A DNA stretch of 19,424 nucleotides from SXMI01 sp964391365 (lineage in GTDB: Bacteria > Actinomycetota > Acidimicrobiia > Acidimicrobiales > Microtrichaceae). Within the stretch, counting starts at the first letter, position 1; each line of letters begins with the position of its first letter. The position numbers were made by a program, and so were the translations under genes. Shown piece after piece: positions 8,006 to 14,881 of the stretch. The notes below the pieces were generated by a model, which made no database searches, was not told the DNA's origin, and worked only from the letters and a program-made list of their open reading frames with translations. The DNA lies in contig CAYMKW010000046.1 of NCBI GenBank assembly GCA_964391365.1, positions 1 to 19,424 on the forward strand, in the 5' to 3' direction.

Positions 8006-8011
8006 ATCGTA
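8006..8011 (-). promoter_or_regulatory. Leaderless promoter -10 (TACGAT) of moaE-mreB operon
   Basis: TACGAT matches TANNNT and ends 6 bases before the GTG at 7999, so transcription should begin at or within a base of the start codon. No Shine-Dalgarno precedes the GTG. A -35 match is not evident. Confidence 0.6.
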
Positions 8012-8073
8012 GGGAACGGAACGCCTGCACCCGTAGCCGGACGGGCCGCGCCCGACGGACGGCTCCCGGTCGT

Positions 8074-8079
8074 TATCTT
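8074..8079 (+). promoter_or_regulatory. Leaderless promoter -10 (TATCTT) of the WRHPSE membrane protein gene
   Basis: TATCTT matches TANNNT and ends 7 bases before GTG 8087, with no Shine-Dalgarno between. It is divergent from the moaE promoter 62 bases away, so the two -10 elements share one 87-base intergenic region. Confidence 0.55.
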
Positions 8080-8086
8080 CGGGGCC

Positions 8087-9016
8087 GTGCCTCCCGCCGA
8101 CCCCGACGACCCGTTCGACGACCGCGTCGACGGGTGGGTCGACGGGTGGAACGACGGCGGTTCCCGGCCCGATGGCGAGCGCGGGTGGCGGCACCCCAGC
8201 GAGATCGCCATGCAGGCCCGACAGCAGGAGGATCGGGCCCGGCCGCGTCGGATCGCCGCGCTGGCGTTCCTCGTGCTCGGCGGTGCGATCGTGGCGATCG
8301 GGGTCGCGCTCGGTTGGGGCTGGGTCCCCGCCGGCGAGGACGAGACCGCCGACAGCGGCGCCGATCCGGCGGCGGTGGTGTCGTTGACCCTGGTGTCGGA
8401 CACCGGCACGACGACCCGGACCGGAGTGGTCGTGGGTCGCGACGATCGCATCGTGACCCGGTCGGCCGGCCTGGGTCCTGACACGCAGGTGTGGGTGGCG
8501 GTCAGCGGGCGCGAGCCCATGCTGGCCCGGGTGGCCGGCGCCGACCCGGAACTCGGTCTGAGCGTGCTGGAGGTCGACTCGCCGGTCGGTCGGACCTGCG
8601 AGCTCGCCGAGGCACCCGATGTCGGCGAGGAGCTCGTCGTCTGGTCGGCTGCGGTGGCCGAACGACGCCCCGAGCGCCGGGCGACCAGTGTCCAGGCCAC
8701 CGACGTCGACGAGATGCAGGTCGACGGGACCCTCCGTCGCGGACTGTTCCTCACCTCCGACGAGACGGGTCCGGCGACACCGACCCTCGCCGTGGCCGCG
8801 ACGGACGTGCTCGCCCCGGAGGCCGCCGACGGCGTCGTCTACGACGACACCGGGCGTCTGGTGGGGGTCGTCGTGTCCCGACGGACCGGATCGGGCCACC
8901 TCGTGGTGTCATCGGTGGCCGATCTGGCCGCAACGGTGGATCGCCTCGATGCATCGGCGTCGGCGGACGTGACGCCCGTGAGCTCCACGGTCGTCGGGGC
9001 CACCGGCGGCGGCTGA
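8087..9016 (+). CDS. Membrane-anchored trypsin-like domain protein, probably catalytically inactive (WRHPSE motif)
   Basis: The 309-residue product has an acidic N-terminus (1-30), the motif RGWRHPSEIAMQ (33-42), a basic patch and one membrane helix (about 56-78: IAALAFLVLGGAIVAIGVALGWGWV). An extracytoplasmic domain of about 210 residues follows, with the strand pattern of an HtrA/trypsin fold. GVVVGRDDRIVTRSAGL aligns with the usual GVVI..GYILTNAHVV, GADPELGLSVLEVD with G.DP.TDLAVLKVD, and DGVVYDDTGRLVGVVV with GGPLVN.DGRVVGI. At each position the catalytic residue is missing: no His after VTRSA, Gly157 for Asp, and no GNSGGP serine. No PDZ domain follows; the end is Ser/Thr/Gly-rich. It therefore looks like a pseudo-protease that may bind peptides or act structurally. 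The WRHPSE motif is, from memory, common in actinobacterial membrane proteases. The GTG start rests on TATCTT 7 bases upstream. Confidence 0.72.
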   Translation: MPPADPDDPFDDRVDGWVDGWNDGGSRPDGERGWRHPSEIAMQARQQEDRARPRRIAALAFLVLGGAIVAIGVALGWGWVPAGEDETADSGADPAAVVSLTLVSDTGTTTRTGVVVGRDDRIVTRSAGLGPDTQVWVAVSGREPMLARVAGADPELGLSVLEVDSPVGRTCELAEAPDVGEELVVWSAAVAERRPERRATSVQATDVDEMQVDGTLRRGLFLTSDETGPATPTLAVAATDVLAPEAADGVVYDDTGRLVGVVVSRRTGSGHLVVSSVADLAATVDRLDASASADVTPVSSTVVGATGGG

Positions 9017-9084
9017 CGCCGGGACGAGCACGGCGGCGGCTGACGCCGGGACGAGCACGGCGGCGGCTGGCGCCGGGGCGAGCA
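9004..9084. repeat. Three tandem 27-bp hairpin-forming units at the 3' end of the pseudo-protease gene
   Basis: Units at 9004-9030 and 9031-9057 are identical, and 9058-9084 differs at two bases. The first unit contains the gene's TGA (9014-9016), and the second repeats the same Gly-Gly-Gly-stop reading. Each unit can fold with CGGCG pairing to CGCCG across an 8-base loop; the first gains one extra pair. Being 27 bases, the units keep frame. The array fills most of the 101-base gap before the next gene, so it may act as terminator or mRNA 3'-end structure. Confidence 0.75.
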
Positions 9085-9105
9085 CCTGCCCGGGAGGCAG
9101 CGCCC

Positions 9106-9111
9106 TAGCAT
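9106..9111 (+). promoter_or_regulatory. Leaderless promoter -10 (TAGCAT) of the DUF2342 gene
   Basis: TAGCAT stands exactly 6 bases before GTG 9118, with no Shine-Dalgarno in between. The same hexamer at the same distance precedes the MFS gene on the other strand (12004-12009). Confidence 0.6.
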
Positions 9112-9117
9112 GTTCCG

Positions 9118-10476
9118 GTGGACGACGACCGACCCGAGGACGACCGACCCAACGATCCGGGCGGGTTCGGCTTCGGCGGGTTCGGAGGCGGTGACCTCGG
9201 CGACATCGGGTTCTTCCTCCAGGATCTGACGCGCATGCTGACCGGGTCGGGTGGTTCCGGACCGTGGGACTCGGCCGCGCAGCTCGCCGGATCCATCGCA
9301 TCCCGCGGCGCACCCGAGTCGAACGTGGACCCGGTCGACCGGATGGCGGTCGAGCAGCTGGCCCGGGTCGCCGAACTGCAGGTACAGGACGCGACCGGCC
9401 GGGCGTCCGATCCCCCGGTCCGGCTCGTACCGCTCAACCGGTCCCAGTGGGCCCGGACCTTCCTGAACGACGAGCAGGATCTGCTCGAGCGCATCGCCGG
9501 CTCGATCGGTCAGGCTCTGCAGTCACAGCTCGGGGGACTCGACATCGACGAGTTGGCCGGCTCGGAGGAGCAGCCCAGCCCCTTCGGCGTCTCGCCCGAG
9601 GCCCTCATCCGCCAGGTGATGGGGATGATGGGGCCGATGCTGCTCGGCATGATGGCAGGGAGCACGGCCGGCCACCTGGCCGCCCGGGCGCTCGGCCACT
9701 ACGAGCTGCCGCTCCCCCGGCCCGCCGACGAACCGCTCTCCATGGTGCTGGCGAACGTCGACGAGTTCGCCCGCAGCTGGAGCCTGCCCGAGGACTCGAT
9801 CCGACTCTGGGTGTGTCTCTCCGACGTGGTCCACCACCAGGTCCTGACCCTCCCGCACGTGCGCGACCATCTCGGGGCGCTGCTCCGTGAGTACGCGCAG
9901 GGATTCGACCACGATCCCGAGGAGTTGGACCGCCGGATGCGGGAGCTCGGGATCGACGACCTGCTCGGCTCCGGCGAGCCGGACATGGCGGCCGTCCAGC
10001 GGCTGGCGGGCGACCCCGACCTGCTGCTCGGGGCCATGCAGTCACCGGCGCAGCGGGCCCTGATGCCCCGGATCGAGGCGATCGTCGCCGCGGTCGAGGG
10101 GTACGTGGACGTCATCCTGGACACGATCGGGGCGCGCCTCATCGCCGACTACGACCAGGTGACCGAGGCGTTGCGCCGTCGGCGGGTGGAGTTCGGACCC
10201 GAGGCCAGGTTCGTCGAGCGGATCTTCGGCCTGGAGCTGTCGCAGGCCACCTTCGACCGCGGCACAGCGTTCGTGTCCGGCCTCGTCGAGCGGGCCGGCA
10301 CGGGCGTCTTCGAGGTCCTGTGGTCGGACACCGAGTCGCTGCCGACCCCGGCCGAGCTCGACGCACCGGGCCTGTGGCTCGCGCGGGTGGGAGTTGACGC
10401 CGGTCCCGTCGACAGCGACCTCACGTCGCTGGGCGAGGTCGAGATCCCCGACACCCTCCCCGACGACTGGACCTGA
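9118..10476 (+). CDS. DUF2342 zincin-like protein (zinc-dependent metalloprotease/hydrolase family) with altered HExxH
   Basis: The 452-residue product matches the layout I recall for actinobacterial DUF2342 proteins. A Gly-rich N-terminus with GFFLQDLTRMLT is followed by PVRLVPLNRSQWARTFL (101-116). The Met/Gly-rich helix GMMGPMLLGMMAGSTAGHLAARALGHYELPLPR (169-201) comes next. The presumed metal-site helix is IRLWVCLSDVVHHQVLTLPHVRDHL (228-252), and EGYVDVILD (327-335) supplies the usual downstream acidic motif. The helix has S235-D236-V-V-H239 where a zincin would have H-E-x-x-H, so the first ligand and catalytic Glu are not standard. The related subfamily, from memory, often has R-E-x-x-H there. 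No signal peptide is visible, so it is likely cytoplasmic. Substrate is unknown. The GTG start is supported by TAGCAT 6 bases upstream. Confidence 0.8.
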   Translation: MDDDRPEDDRPNDPGGFGFGGFGGGDLGDIGFFLQDLTRMLTGSGGSGPWDSAAQLAGSIASRGAPESNVDPVDRMAVEQLARVAELQVQDATGRASDPPVRLVPLNRSQWARTFLNDEQDLLERIAGSIGQALQSQLGGLDIDELAGSEEQPSPFGVSPEALIRQVMGMMGPMLLGMMAGSTAGHLAARALGHYELPLPRPADEPLSMVLANVDEFARSWSLPEDSIRLWVCLSDVVHHQVLTLPHVRDHLGALLREYAQGFDHDPEELDRRMRELGIDDLLGSGEPDMAAVQRLAGDPDLLLGAMQSPAQRALMPRIEAIVAAVEGYVDVILDTIGARLIADYDQVTEALRRRRVEFGPEARFVERIFGLELSQATFDRGTAFVSGLVERAGTGVFEVLWSDTESLPTPAELDAPGLWLARVGVDAGPVDSDLTSLGEVEIPDTLPDDWT

Positions 10477-10480
10477 GCAC

Positions 10481-10500
10481 CGGGGACATCCGGGTCCCCG
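10481..10500 (+). terminator. Hairpin just after the DUF2342 gene
   Basis: CGGGGAC pairs with GTCCCCG across a 6-base loop, 5 bases after the stop codon. The stem is perfect over 7 bp with no T-run. Its position between convergent genes supports a terminator. Confidence 0.55.
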
Positions 10501-10515
10501 CAGGTTGTGCGCCGC

Positions 10516-10531
10516 GCTCCGGAGCCGGAGC
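10516..10531 (-). terminator. Second hairpin in the convergent gap, serving the MFS gene
   Basis: GCTCCG pairs with CGGAGC around GAGC (6 to 7 bp), 17 bases beyond the MFS stop. With the hairpin at 10481-10500 it gives one structure per convergent transcript. No T-run follows. Confidence 0.45.
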
Positions 10532-10548
10532 ACGCGATCCGAGGACGA

Positions 10549-11997
10549 TCAGTCGGACTGACGGCGGGCCCGTCGGTCCGACACGGAGCGCCGGACGTTG
10601 GACCCCACCTGTCGGACCGTCGGGATCCGGGGCGGCTGCCGACCTCGGCGGACCGCCGAGGTACCGGCCAGGTAGAGGGCTCCGGCTGCGGTGGCGGCCA
10701 GACCGACGAACACCGAGCCGAGTCGCGTCGGCATGGGCACCACGACGGGGATGAACGCCCCGAGCACCCAGGCCACCTGGAACCGGGACTCGAATCGTGC
10801 GAACGAGCGGCCCCGGTTGGCGTCGGGCGCGTCCCGCTGGACCACCGCGTCGAACGCCTGCTTTGCCGACGATGCCGCCACCGCCACGAGCAGGGCCAGC
10901 GCCGCCTGACCCGCCAACCCTCCCAGGAGGAACCCTGCGCCGCCGGCGACCACGGCGAGTCCGACCGCCACCGCCAGCAGGTACTCCTCGGGGAACCGAC
11001 GGCGGAGCAACGGCGACACGGCGGCACCGAGCAGACCACCAGCAACGCTCATGGCGACGATGACCCCGAAGTGCCATGCGGGCGGGCCGACCGGAGCGAA
11101 GACGTCGGCGACCTGAACCCGCTCGTCCACGAATCGGCTCCCGACCAGTCGCCCCAGGGCCGTGCCCGACGGCGGCGGGCCCGTGTCGCCCCGCAGTGCG
11201 AACGCCAGCAGGAAGGTCACGAACCCGACGATCGCCCGGAGCGTGCCCATGGCCGACGCCGACGTCAGCACTCCGGCGCTGCGCAGCTCGGCCTTCTCCT
11301 CGGTGCCCGCCGGTTCGGTGGCGACCGTGGTCCGAGGCACGTACATGGCTGCGATCACCGCAGCGGTGAAGGCGACGGCCGCCAACGCCATCACGTGCCC
11401 GGCGCCGATCAACAGGAGCAGCGCCCCGGGGATTCCTGCGGCGAAGCCGCCCAGCCCGGAGAGCAACTGGAGCTTCGAGTTGGCCTCGACCAGCTCACCG
11501 TCGGAGTGCACGACGGTCGGAACGATCGCGGCCTTGGCCACCTGGTACCCCTTGGCCAGGACGAGCATGAGGAACGCCTCGGGGAACAACAGGAGGCTGT
11601 CGTTGGCCACGGCCGACACCATCAGCACCGCCAGCAGCGCCCGGCCGACCGCCGAGCCGACGAGCACCAGTTGGTGACCACCCCGGGCCCGGTCCATGGC
11701 CGGGCCGATGAGTGGTCCCACGATGGCGAAGGGGGCCATGGTGAACAGGAGGTACAGGGCGATCCGCCAGCGGGCGCCCGACGGGTCCACATCGAAGAAG
11801 AGGGAGCCGGCGAGCGCCATGGCGACGAGCGCATCGCCGGCGACCGACAGGACGTGGGCGACGGCGAGGCGACCGAACGGGGTGCGGGCCACCCCAGCCA
11901 CCCCCGTCGACGCGGTGGTCACCGGTGCCCCACGCCGGCCGTCTCGGCGAACGCGTCGGGCTGCGTCGGGGGACGACCGGGGGTCGGGGCCGCTCAC
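10549..11997 (-). CDS. Major facilitator superfamily permease
   Basis: The 482-residue product has a cytoplasmic N-terminus of about 38 charged residues, then many hydrophobic segments consistent with the MFS two-bundle plan. A motif-A-like loop MDRARGGHQLVLVGSAVGRALLAVLMV follows the second helix (around residues 100-125). A central hydrophilic stretch (about 225-295, including RTTVATEPAGTEEKAELRS and the GPPPSGTALGRLVGSRFVDERVQVADVF segment) separates the halves. The tail is basic (RRSVSDRRARRQSD). Substrate cannot be inferred; the general look is of a drug or metabolite exporter. The GTG start follows TAGCAT by 6 bases. It has its own promoter, and a hairpin separates it from regX3, so it is probably not part of the phosphate operon. 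Confidence 0.85.
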   Translation of the reverse strand: MSGPDPRSSPDAARRVRRDGRRGAPVTTASTGVAGVARTPFGRLAVAHVLSVAGDALVAMALAGSLFFDVDPSGARWRIALYLLFTMAPFAIVGPLIGPAMDRARGGHQLVLVGSAVGRALLAVLMVSAVANDSLLLFPEAFLMLVLAKGYQVAKAAIVPTVVHSDGELVEANSKLQLLSGLGGFAAGIPGALLLLIGAGHVMALAAVAFTAAVIAAMYVPRTTVATEPAGTEEKAELRSAGVLTSASAMGTLRAIVGFVTFLLAFALRGDTGPPPSGTALGRLVGSRFVDERVQVADVFAPVGPPAWHFGVIVAMSVAGGLLGAAVSPLLRRRFPEEYLLAVAVGLAVVAGGAGFLLGGLAGQAALALLVAVAASSAKQAFDAVVQRDAPDANRGRSFARFESRFQVAWVLGAFIPVVVPMPTRLGSVFVGLAATAAGALYLAGTSAVRRGRQPPRIPTVRQVGSNVRRSVSDRRARRQSD

Positions 11998-12003
11998 GGC
12001 GTC

Positions 12004-12009
12004 ATGCTA
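12004..12009 (-). promoter_or_regulatory. Leaderless promoter -10 (TAGCAT) of the MFS gene
   Basis: TAGCAT ends 6 bases before GTG 11997. The -35 region would fall inside the hairpin that follows regX3 (12012-12040) and has no consensus match. Confidence 0.6.
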
Positions 12010-12011
12010 CG

Positions 12012-12040
12012 GGTCGCCGCCGACGGGGGCGGCGGCGACC
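12012..12040 (-). terminator. Hairpin after regX3, probable end of the phosphate operon
   Basis: GGTCGCCGCC pairs perfectly with GGCGGCGACC (10 bp) around a 9-base loop, 16 bases after the regX3 stop. No T-run follows. It overlaps the upstream part of the MFS promoter, so termination and the next promoter are packed together. Confidence 0.55.
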
Positions 12041-12056
12041 GGCGTGTCTGCGTCGG

Positions 12057-12773
12057 TCAGCCCCGATGGGCGACGAACTCGAACTTGTAGCCGAGACCGC
12101 GGATCGTCACGATCCGGACGGGTCGGGACGGGTCGTCCTCGACCTTCGAACGGAGCCGCTTGATGTGGACGTCGAGGGTCTTGGTGTCGCCCACGTAGTC
12201 GCTGCCCCACACCCGGTCGATCAGTGTCGCCCGCGGCAGCACCCGACCGGCGTTCTCCATGAGCAGACTCAGGAGCTCGAACTCCTTGAGCGGCAGGCTC
12301 ACGAGCTCACCATGGACCCGGACCTCGTGACTGTCGGTGTCGAGCTCCACGCCGTCGTGGCGCAGGACGTCGGTGGGCTCGACCGGCGACTCCCCCACCC
12401 GCGGCTGCCGGCGCAGGACCGCCCGCATCCGGGCCACGAGCTCCCGGAGCCGATACGGCTTGGTGACGTAGTCGTCGGCGCCGACCTCGAGCCCGACCAC
12501 CGTGTCGATCTCGGCGGTCTTGGCCGTGACCATGATGATCGGGACGTCGCTGCGCTGACGCATCTCCCTGCAGACGTCGAGGCCCGACACCGTCGGGAGC
12601 ATCACGTCGAGGAGGACGAGGTCCGGGCGGATGTCGTCGAAGCGGTCCAGGGCCTCGGCACCGTCGCGGGCGACCTCGATCTCGAAGCCCTCCCGCCGCA
12701 GTCCCACGGTCAGCGCATCGATGAACGCCTCCTCGTCCTCGACCACCAGCACCGTCGGTGTCGTCGTGCTCAT
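12057..12773 (-). CDS. regX3: OmpR/PhoB-family response regulator, RegX3-like phosphate regulator
   Basis: A 238-residue two-domain regulator. The receiver domain has the acidic pocket EDEE (12-15), phospho-acceptor Asp56 in DLVLLDVMLP, and Lys105 in GADDYVTKPYRLREL. The winged-helix DNA-binding domain ends with GDTKTLDVHIKRLRSKVEDDPSRPVRIVTIRGLGYKFE. Remembered RegX3 of mycobacteria is strikingly similar over KEFxLLxxLMxNxGRVLxRxxLIDRVWGxDYVGDTKTLDVHxKRLRSK. The ATG overlaps the senX3 stop by 4 bases (ATGA) with GGAGG 7 bases upstream. Phosphorylated by SenX3 under low phosphate, it should bind PHO-box repeats such as those upstream of pstS, and so control its own operon. Confidence 0.92.
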   Translation of the reverse strand: MSTTTPTVLVVEDEEAFIDALTVGLRREGFEIEVARDGAEALDRFDDIRPDLVLLDVMLPTVSGLDVCREMRQRSDVPIIMVTAKTAEIDTVVGLEVGADDYVTKPYRLRELVARMRAVLRRQPRVGESPVEPTDVLRHDGVELDTDSHEVRVHGELVSLPLKEFELLSLLMENAGRVLPRATLIDRVWGSDYVGDTKTLDVHIKRLRSKVEDDPSRPVRIVTIRGLGYKFEFVAHRG

Positions 12774-14119
12774 TGCTCAACCTCCAGGCTGTCCAGCCGG
12801 TTGGGGCCCGGCTCGACGATGTCGAACCCGTCCTCGTCGATCTCGAAGTCCTCGACCGCCGCGCCGGTCACCGGCGCCACGCCCGGGGCGAACCGTCCGC
12901 GACCGGTGGCGGACGCCCGAGGCAGCACCAGCGTGAAGGTCGACCCGACCCCCTCGGTGGAGTCCACCTGCACGTCGCCACCGTGGTTGCTCGCGACGTG
13001 ACGAACGATCGCCAGGCCCAGGCCCGTGCCACCGGTCTCGCGACTGCGGGCCCGGTCGACCCGGTAGAACCGTTCGAAGATGCGGTCCAGATCACGCCGG
13101 GGCACCCCGACGCCGTGGTCCGTCACGTAGAGCCGGACCACGCCGTCGTCCCGGTCGTCGACCGCTTCGACGACGACCTCGGAGCCGGCCTGGGAGTACT
13201 TCACCGCGTTGTCGAGCAGGTTGAACACCGCCGACACGAGCTGGCGTTGGTCACCCTCGACCGCCACGTCGGCCTCCACGTCGACCCGGACCCGGATGTC
13301 GGCCTGGTCGGCCGCAGAGGAGATCCGGCTGTCGGCCTCGGCGACGACGGACAGGACGGCGACGGTTCCGAACTCGGCGTCGTCACCGAACTCGATGCGG
13401 GACAACTCGAGCAGGTCGTCGACCGTGCGACTCAGCCGGTCCGCCTCGACGATCATGCGGTCGGCGAGCCGTTCGACGATCTCCGGGTCCGGTTCGTCGC
13501 GAATCGTCTCGGCGAGCAGGCCGAGTGCACCGATCGGCGTCTTGAGCTCGTGGGAGATGTTGGCAACGAAGTCCCGGCGCACCGTCTCGGTCCGACGCTG
13601 CAGCGAGCGGTCCTCGACCACGGCGATGGCCCCGCCGCCGCCCGGTGCGAGCGGCGATGCGGCCACGACGAACGACTCCGCCGGCGGACCGAACAACTCG
13701 ACGACCCGTCGGACGTGGTGCCCGTTGGCGGCCTCCGCGAGCAGCTCCTCGACGGCCGCCGCCACCAGCACGTGACCGTCACGCGCCTCGGCCAGCGATG
13801 CGGCCGCCCGGTTCCGGTAGAGCTCGGACCCGTCCTCGCCCCAGATCACCACTCCGTGCTCCAGTCGATCGACCGCGCGTCGGAGCCGGTCGGCCAGCTC
13901 GGCACCTCCGGCCGGGTCGACCTCCGGGCTTCCGGCACCGGTGGATGGCGACAGGGCGGTGGCGGTGTCCGTGACGGTGGCAGGGGTGGCACGCTCCTGT
14001 CGCTGCAGCTGCGCCTGGAGGGCGGTCACCGACCGACGCTCCCGGCCCAGCACGACGACCGATCCGACCAGCGCTGCGCTCGAGGCCACTGCGACCGCCC
14101 AGGCGAGCACTGCGCTCAC
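12770..14119 (-). CDS. senX3: Phosphate sensor histidine kinase, SenX3-like
   Basis: A 449-residue kinase. There is one clear N-terminal membrane helix (about 4-24), a Pro/Thr/Ser-rich linker, and a PAS-like region (about 75-170: LRRAVDRLEHGVVIWGEDGSELYRNRAA...). The H-box RRDFVANISHELKTPIGAL carries phospho-acceptor His190. The catalytic domain has the N-box NLLDNAVKYS, G1 YVTDHGVGVP, an F-box IFERFYRVD and G2 GGTGLGLAIVRH. H-box and ATP-domain wording closely match the SenX3 sequence I remember. There is no sizeable extracytoplasmic loop, so it cannot sense phosphate directly outside; sensing through PstSCAB and PhoU is the expected route. A C-terminal acidic tail of about 45 residues follows the kinase domain. 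The GTG overlaps the phoU stop by 4 bases. Confidence 0.92.
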   Translation of the reverse strand: MSAVLAWAVAVASSAALVGSVVVLGRERRSVTALQAQLQRQERATPATVTDTATALSPSTGAGSPEVDPAGGAELADRLRRAVDRLEHGVVIWGEDGSELYRNRAAASLAEARDGHVLVAAAVEELLAEAANGHHVRRVVELFGPPAESFVVAASPLAPGGGGAIAVVEDRSLQRRTETVRRDFVANISHELKTPIGALGLLAETIRDEPDPEIVERLADRMIVEADRLSRTVDDLLELSRIEFGDDAEFGTVAVLSVVAEADSRISSAADQADIRVRVDVEADVAVEGDQRQLVSAVFNLLDNAVKYSQAGSEVVVEAVDDRDDGVVRLYVTDHGVGVPRRDLDRIFERFYRVDRARSRETGGTGLGLAIVRHVASNHGGDVQVDSTEGVGSTFTLVLPRASATGRGRFAPGVAPVTGAAVEDFEIDEDGFDIVEPGPNRLDSLEVEQ

Positions 14120-14865
14120 ACCCCGCCGTCGGTGGGTCCGCCGATGGCGTCGGACCCGGCATCGTCCTCGGCACCGAGCCCCCGGAGTCGATGGCGGGCC
14201 GAACCGCTGTGCTCCGGGAGCCAGCCCGTGACCATGTACATGACGCGCTCACCGATGTTGACGGCGTGGTCGCCGATCCGCTCGTAGTAGCGCCCGATCA
14301 TGGCGAGCTGGACGGCGCCCTGCAGCCCCAGGTGCTCGTCGGAGTGGCGGGTGAAGATCGCCTGGACGTAGTTGACCTGGAGTTCATCGAGCCGGTCGTC
14401 GATGTCATCGAGCGCTGCTGCGAGCGAGGTGTCGGCGTCGACGTAGGAGTCGATCGCGGCCCGGATGAGGAAGCCCGCCTCCACCCCCATCTGCTCGATC
14501 AGGCCCCGCAGCTGGGGACCGAACTCGACGTCGTAGATGCGCCGTGAGGCCTTGCACACGTTGACCATCAGGTCCGCCGACCGTTCCAGCTCGGAGATCA
14601 GCCGCAGGGTCGTGAGGACGAACCTCAGGTCGCCGGCGATCGGCGCCTGGAGGGCCAGCAGCTGACAGCACCGCTCCTCGAGACCCAGGCAGAAGTCGTC
14701 GATCACGTCGTCGCCGTCGATCAGCACCTGGGCCGCGTGGAGGTCGCGATCCAACAGAGCCGCGGTCCCACGGCCGATCGTCTCGGAGACCATCGCCCCC
14801 AGTCGGATCAGGTCGGAACGAAGGTTCTCGAGCTCCTCCTGGAACTCGTTGCGCAGCGTCTCCAA
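14116..14865 (-). CDS. phoU: Phosphate signalling regulator PhoU
   Basis: PhoU links transporter state to the sensor kinase and keeps the regulon off in high phosphate. The 249-residue protein shows two tandem three-helix PhoU repeats. The first begins RNEFQEELENLRSDLIRLGAMVSETI and holds DDVIDDFCLGLEERCCQLLALQAP. The second holds DDIDDRLDELQVNYVQAIF and the characteristic IGRYYERIGDHAVNIGERVMYMVTG metal-binding helix. About 35 extra residues trail at the C-terminus, acidic and Gly-rich. I chose the TTG at 14863-14865, preceded by GAGG 4 bases upstream and just 16 bases after the pstB stop. The open frame extends back into pstB but that part has no PhoU-like sequence. Confidence 0.9.
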   Translation of the reverse strand: METLRNEFQEELENLRSDLIRLGAMVSETIGRGTAALLDRDLHAAQVLIDGDDVIDDFCLGLEERCCQLLALQAPIAGDLRFVLTTLRLISELERSADLMVNVCKASRRIYDVEFGPQLRGLIEQMGVEAGFLIRAAIDSYVDADTSLAAALDDIDDRLDELQVNYVQAIFTRHSDEHLGLQGAVQLAMIGRYYERIGDHAVNIGERVMYMVTGWLPEHSGSARHRLRGLGAEDDAGSDAIGGPTDGGV

Positions 14866-14881
14866 GATTCCTCGGTTCCGC

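Noticed and set aside
8000..8086. Possible molybdenum-cofactor riboswitch before moaE
   Set aside because: The predicted transcript starts at the GTG, leaving no leader to fold; the gap is fully explained by two divergent promoters.
8000..8899. Upstream extension of the moaE open frame to 483 residues
   Set aside because: The added part runs antisense through the pseudo-protease gene, has no MoaE-like sequence, and a good leaderless start exists at 7999.
9004..9084. Possible CRISPR-like array
   Set aside because: The units are directly tandem with no unique spacers and there are no cas genes; it is a simple tandem repeat.
10507..12090. 527-residue plus-strand open frame opposite the MFS gene
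   Set aside because: Composition is His/Gly/Arg/Gln-rich with no domain; it is the antisense shadow of a clear membrane protein, a common effect of high GC.
12758..14287. 509-residue plus-strand open frame opposite senX3
   Set aside because: Antisense to a kinase with all its motifs intact; the translated sequence is Asp/His/Arg/Val-rich and featureless.
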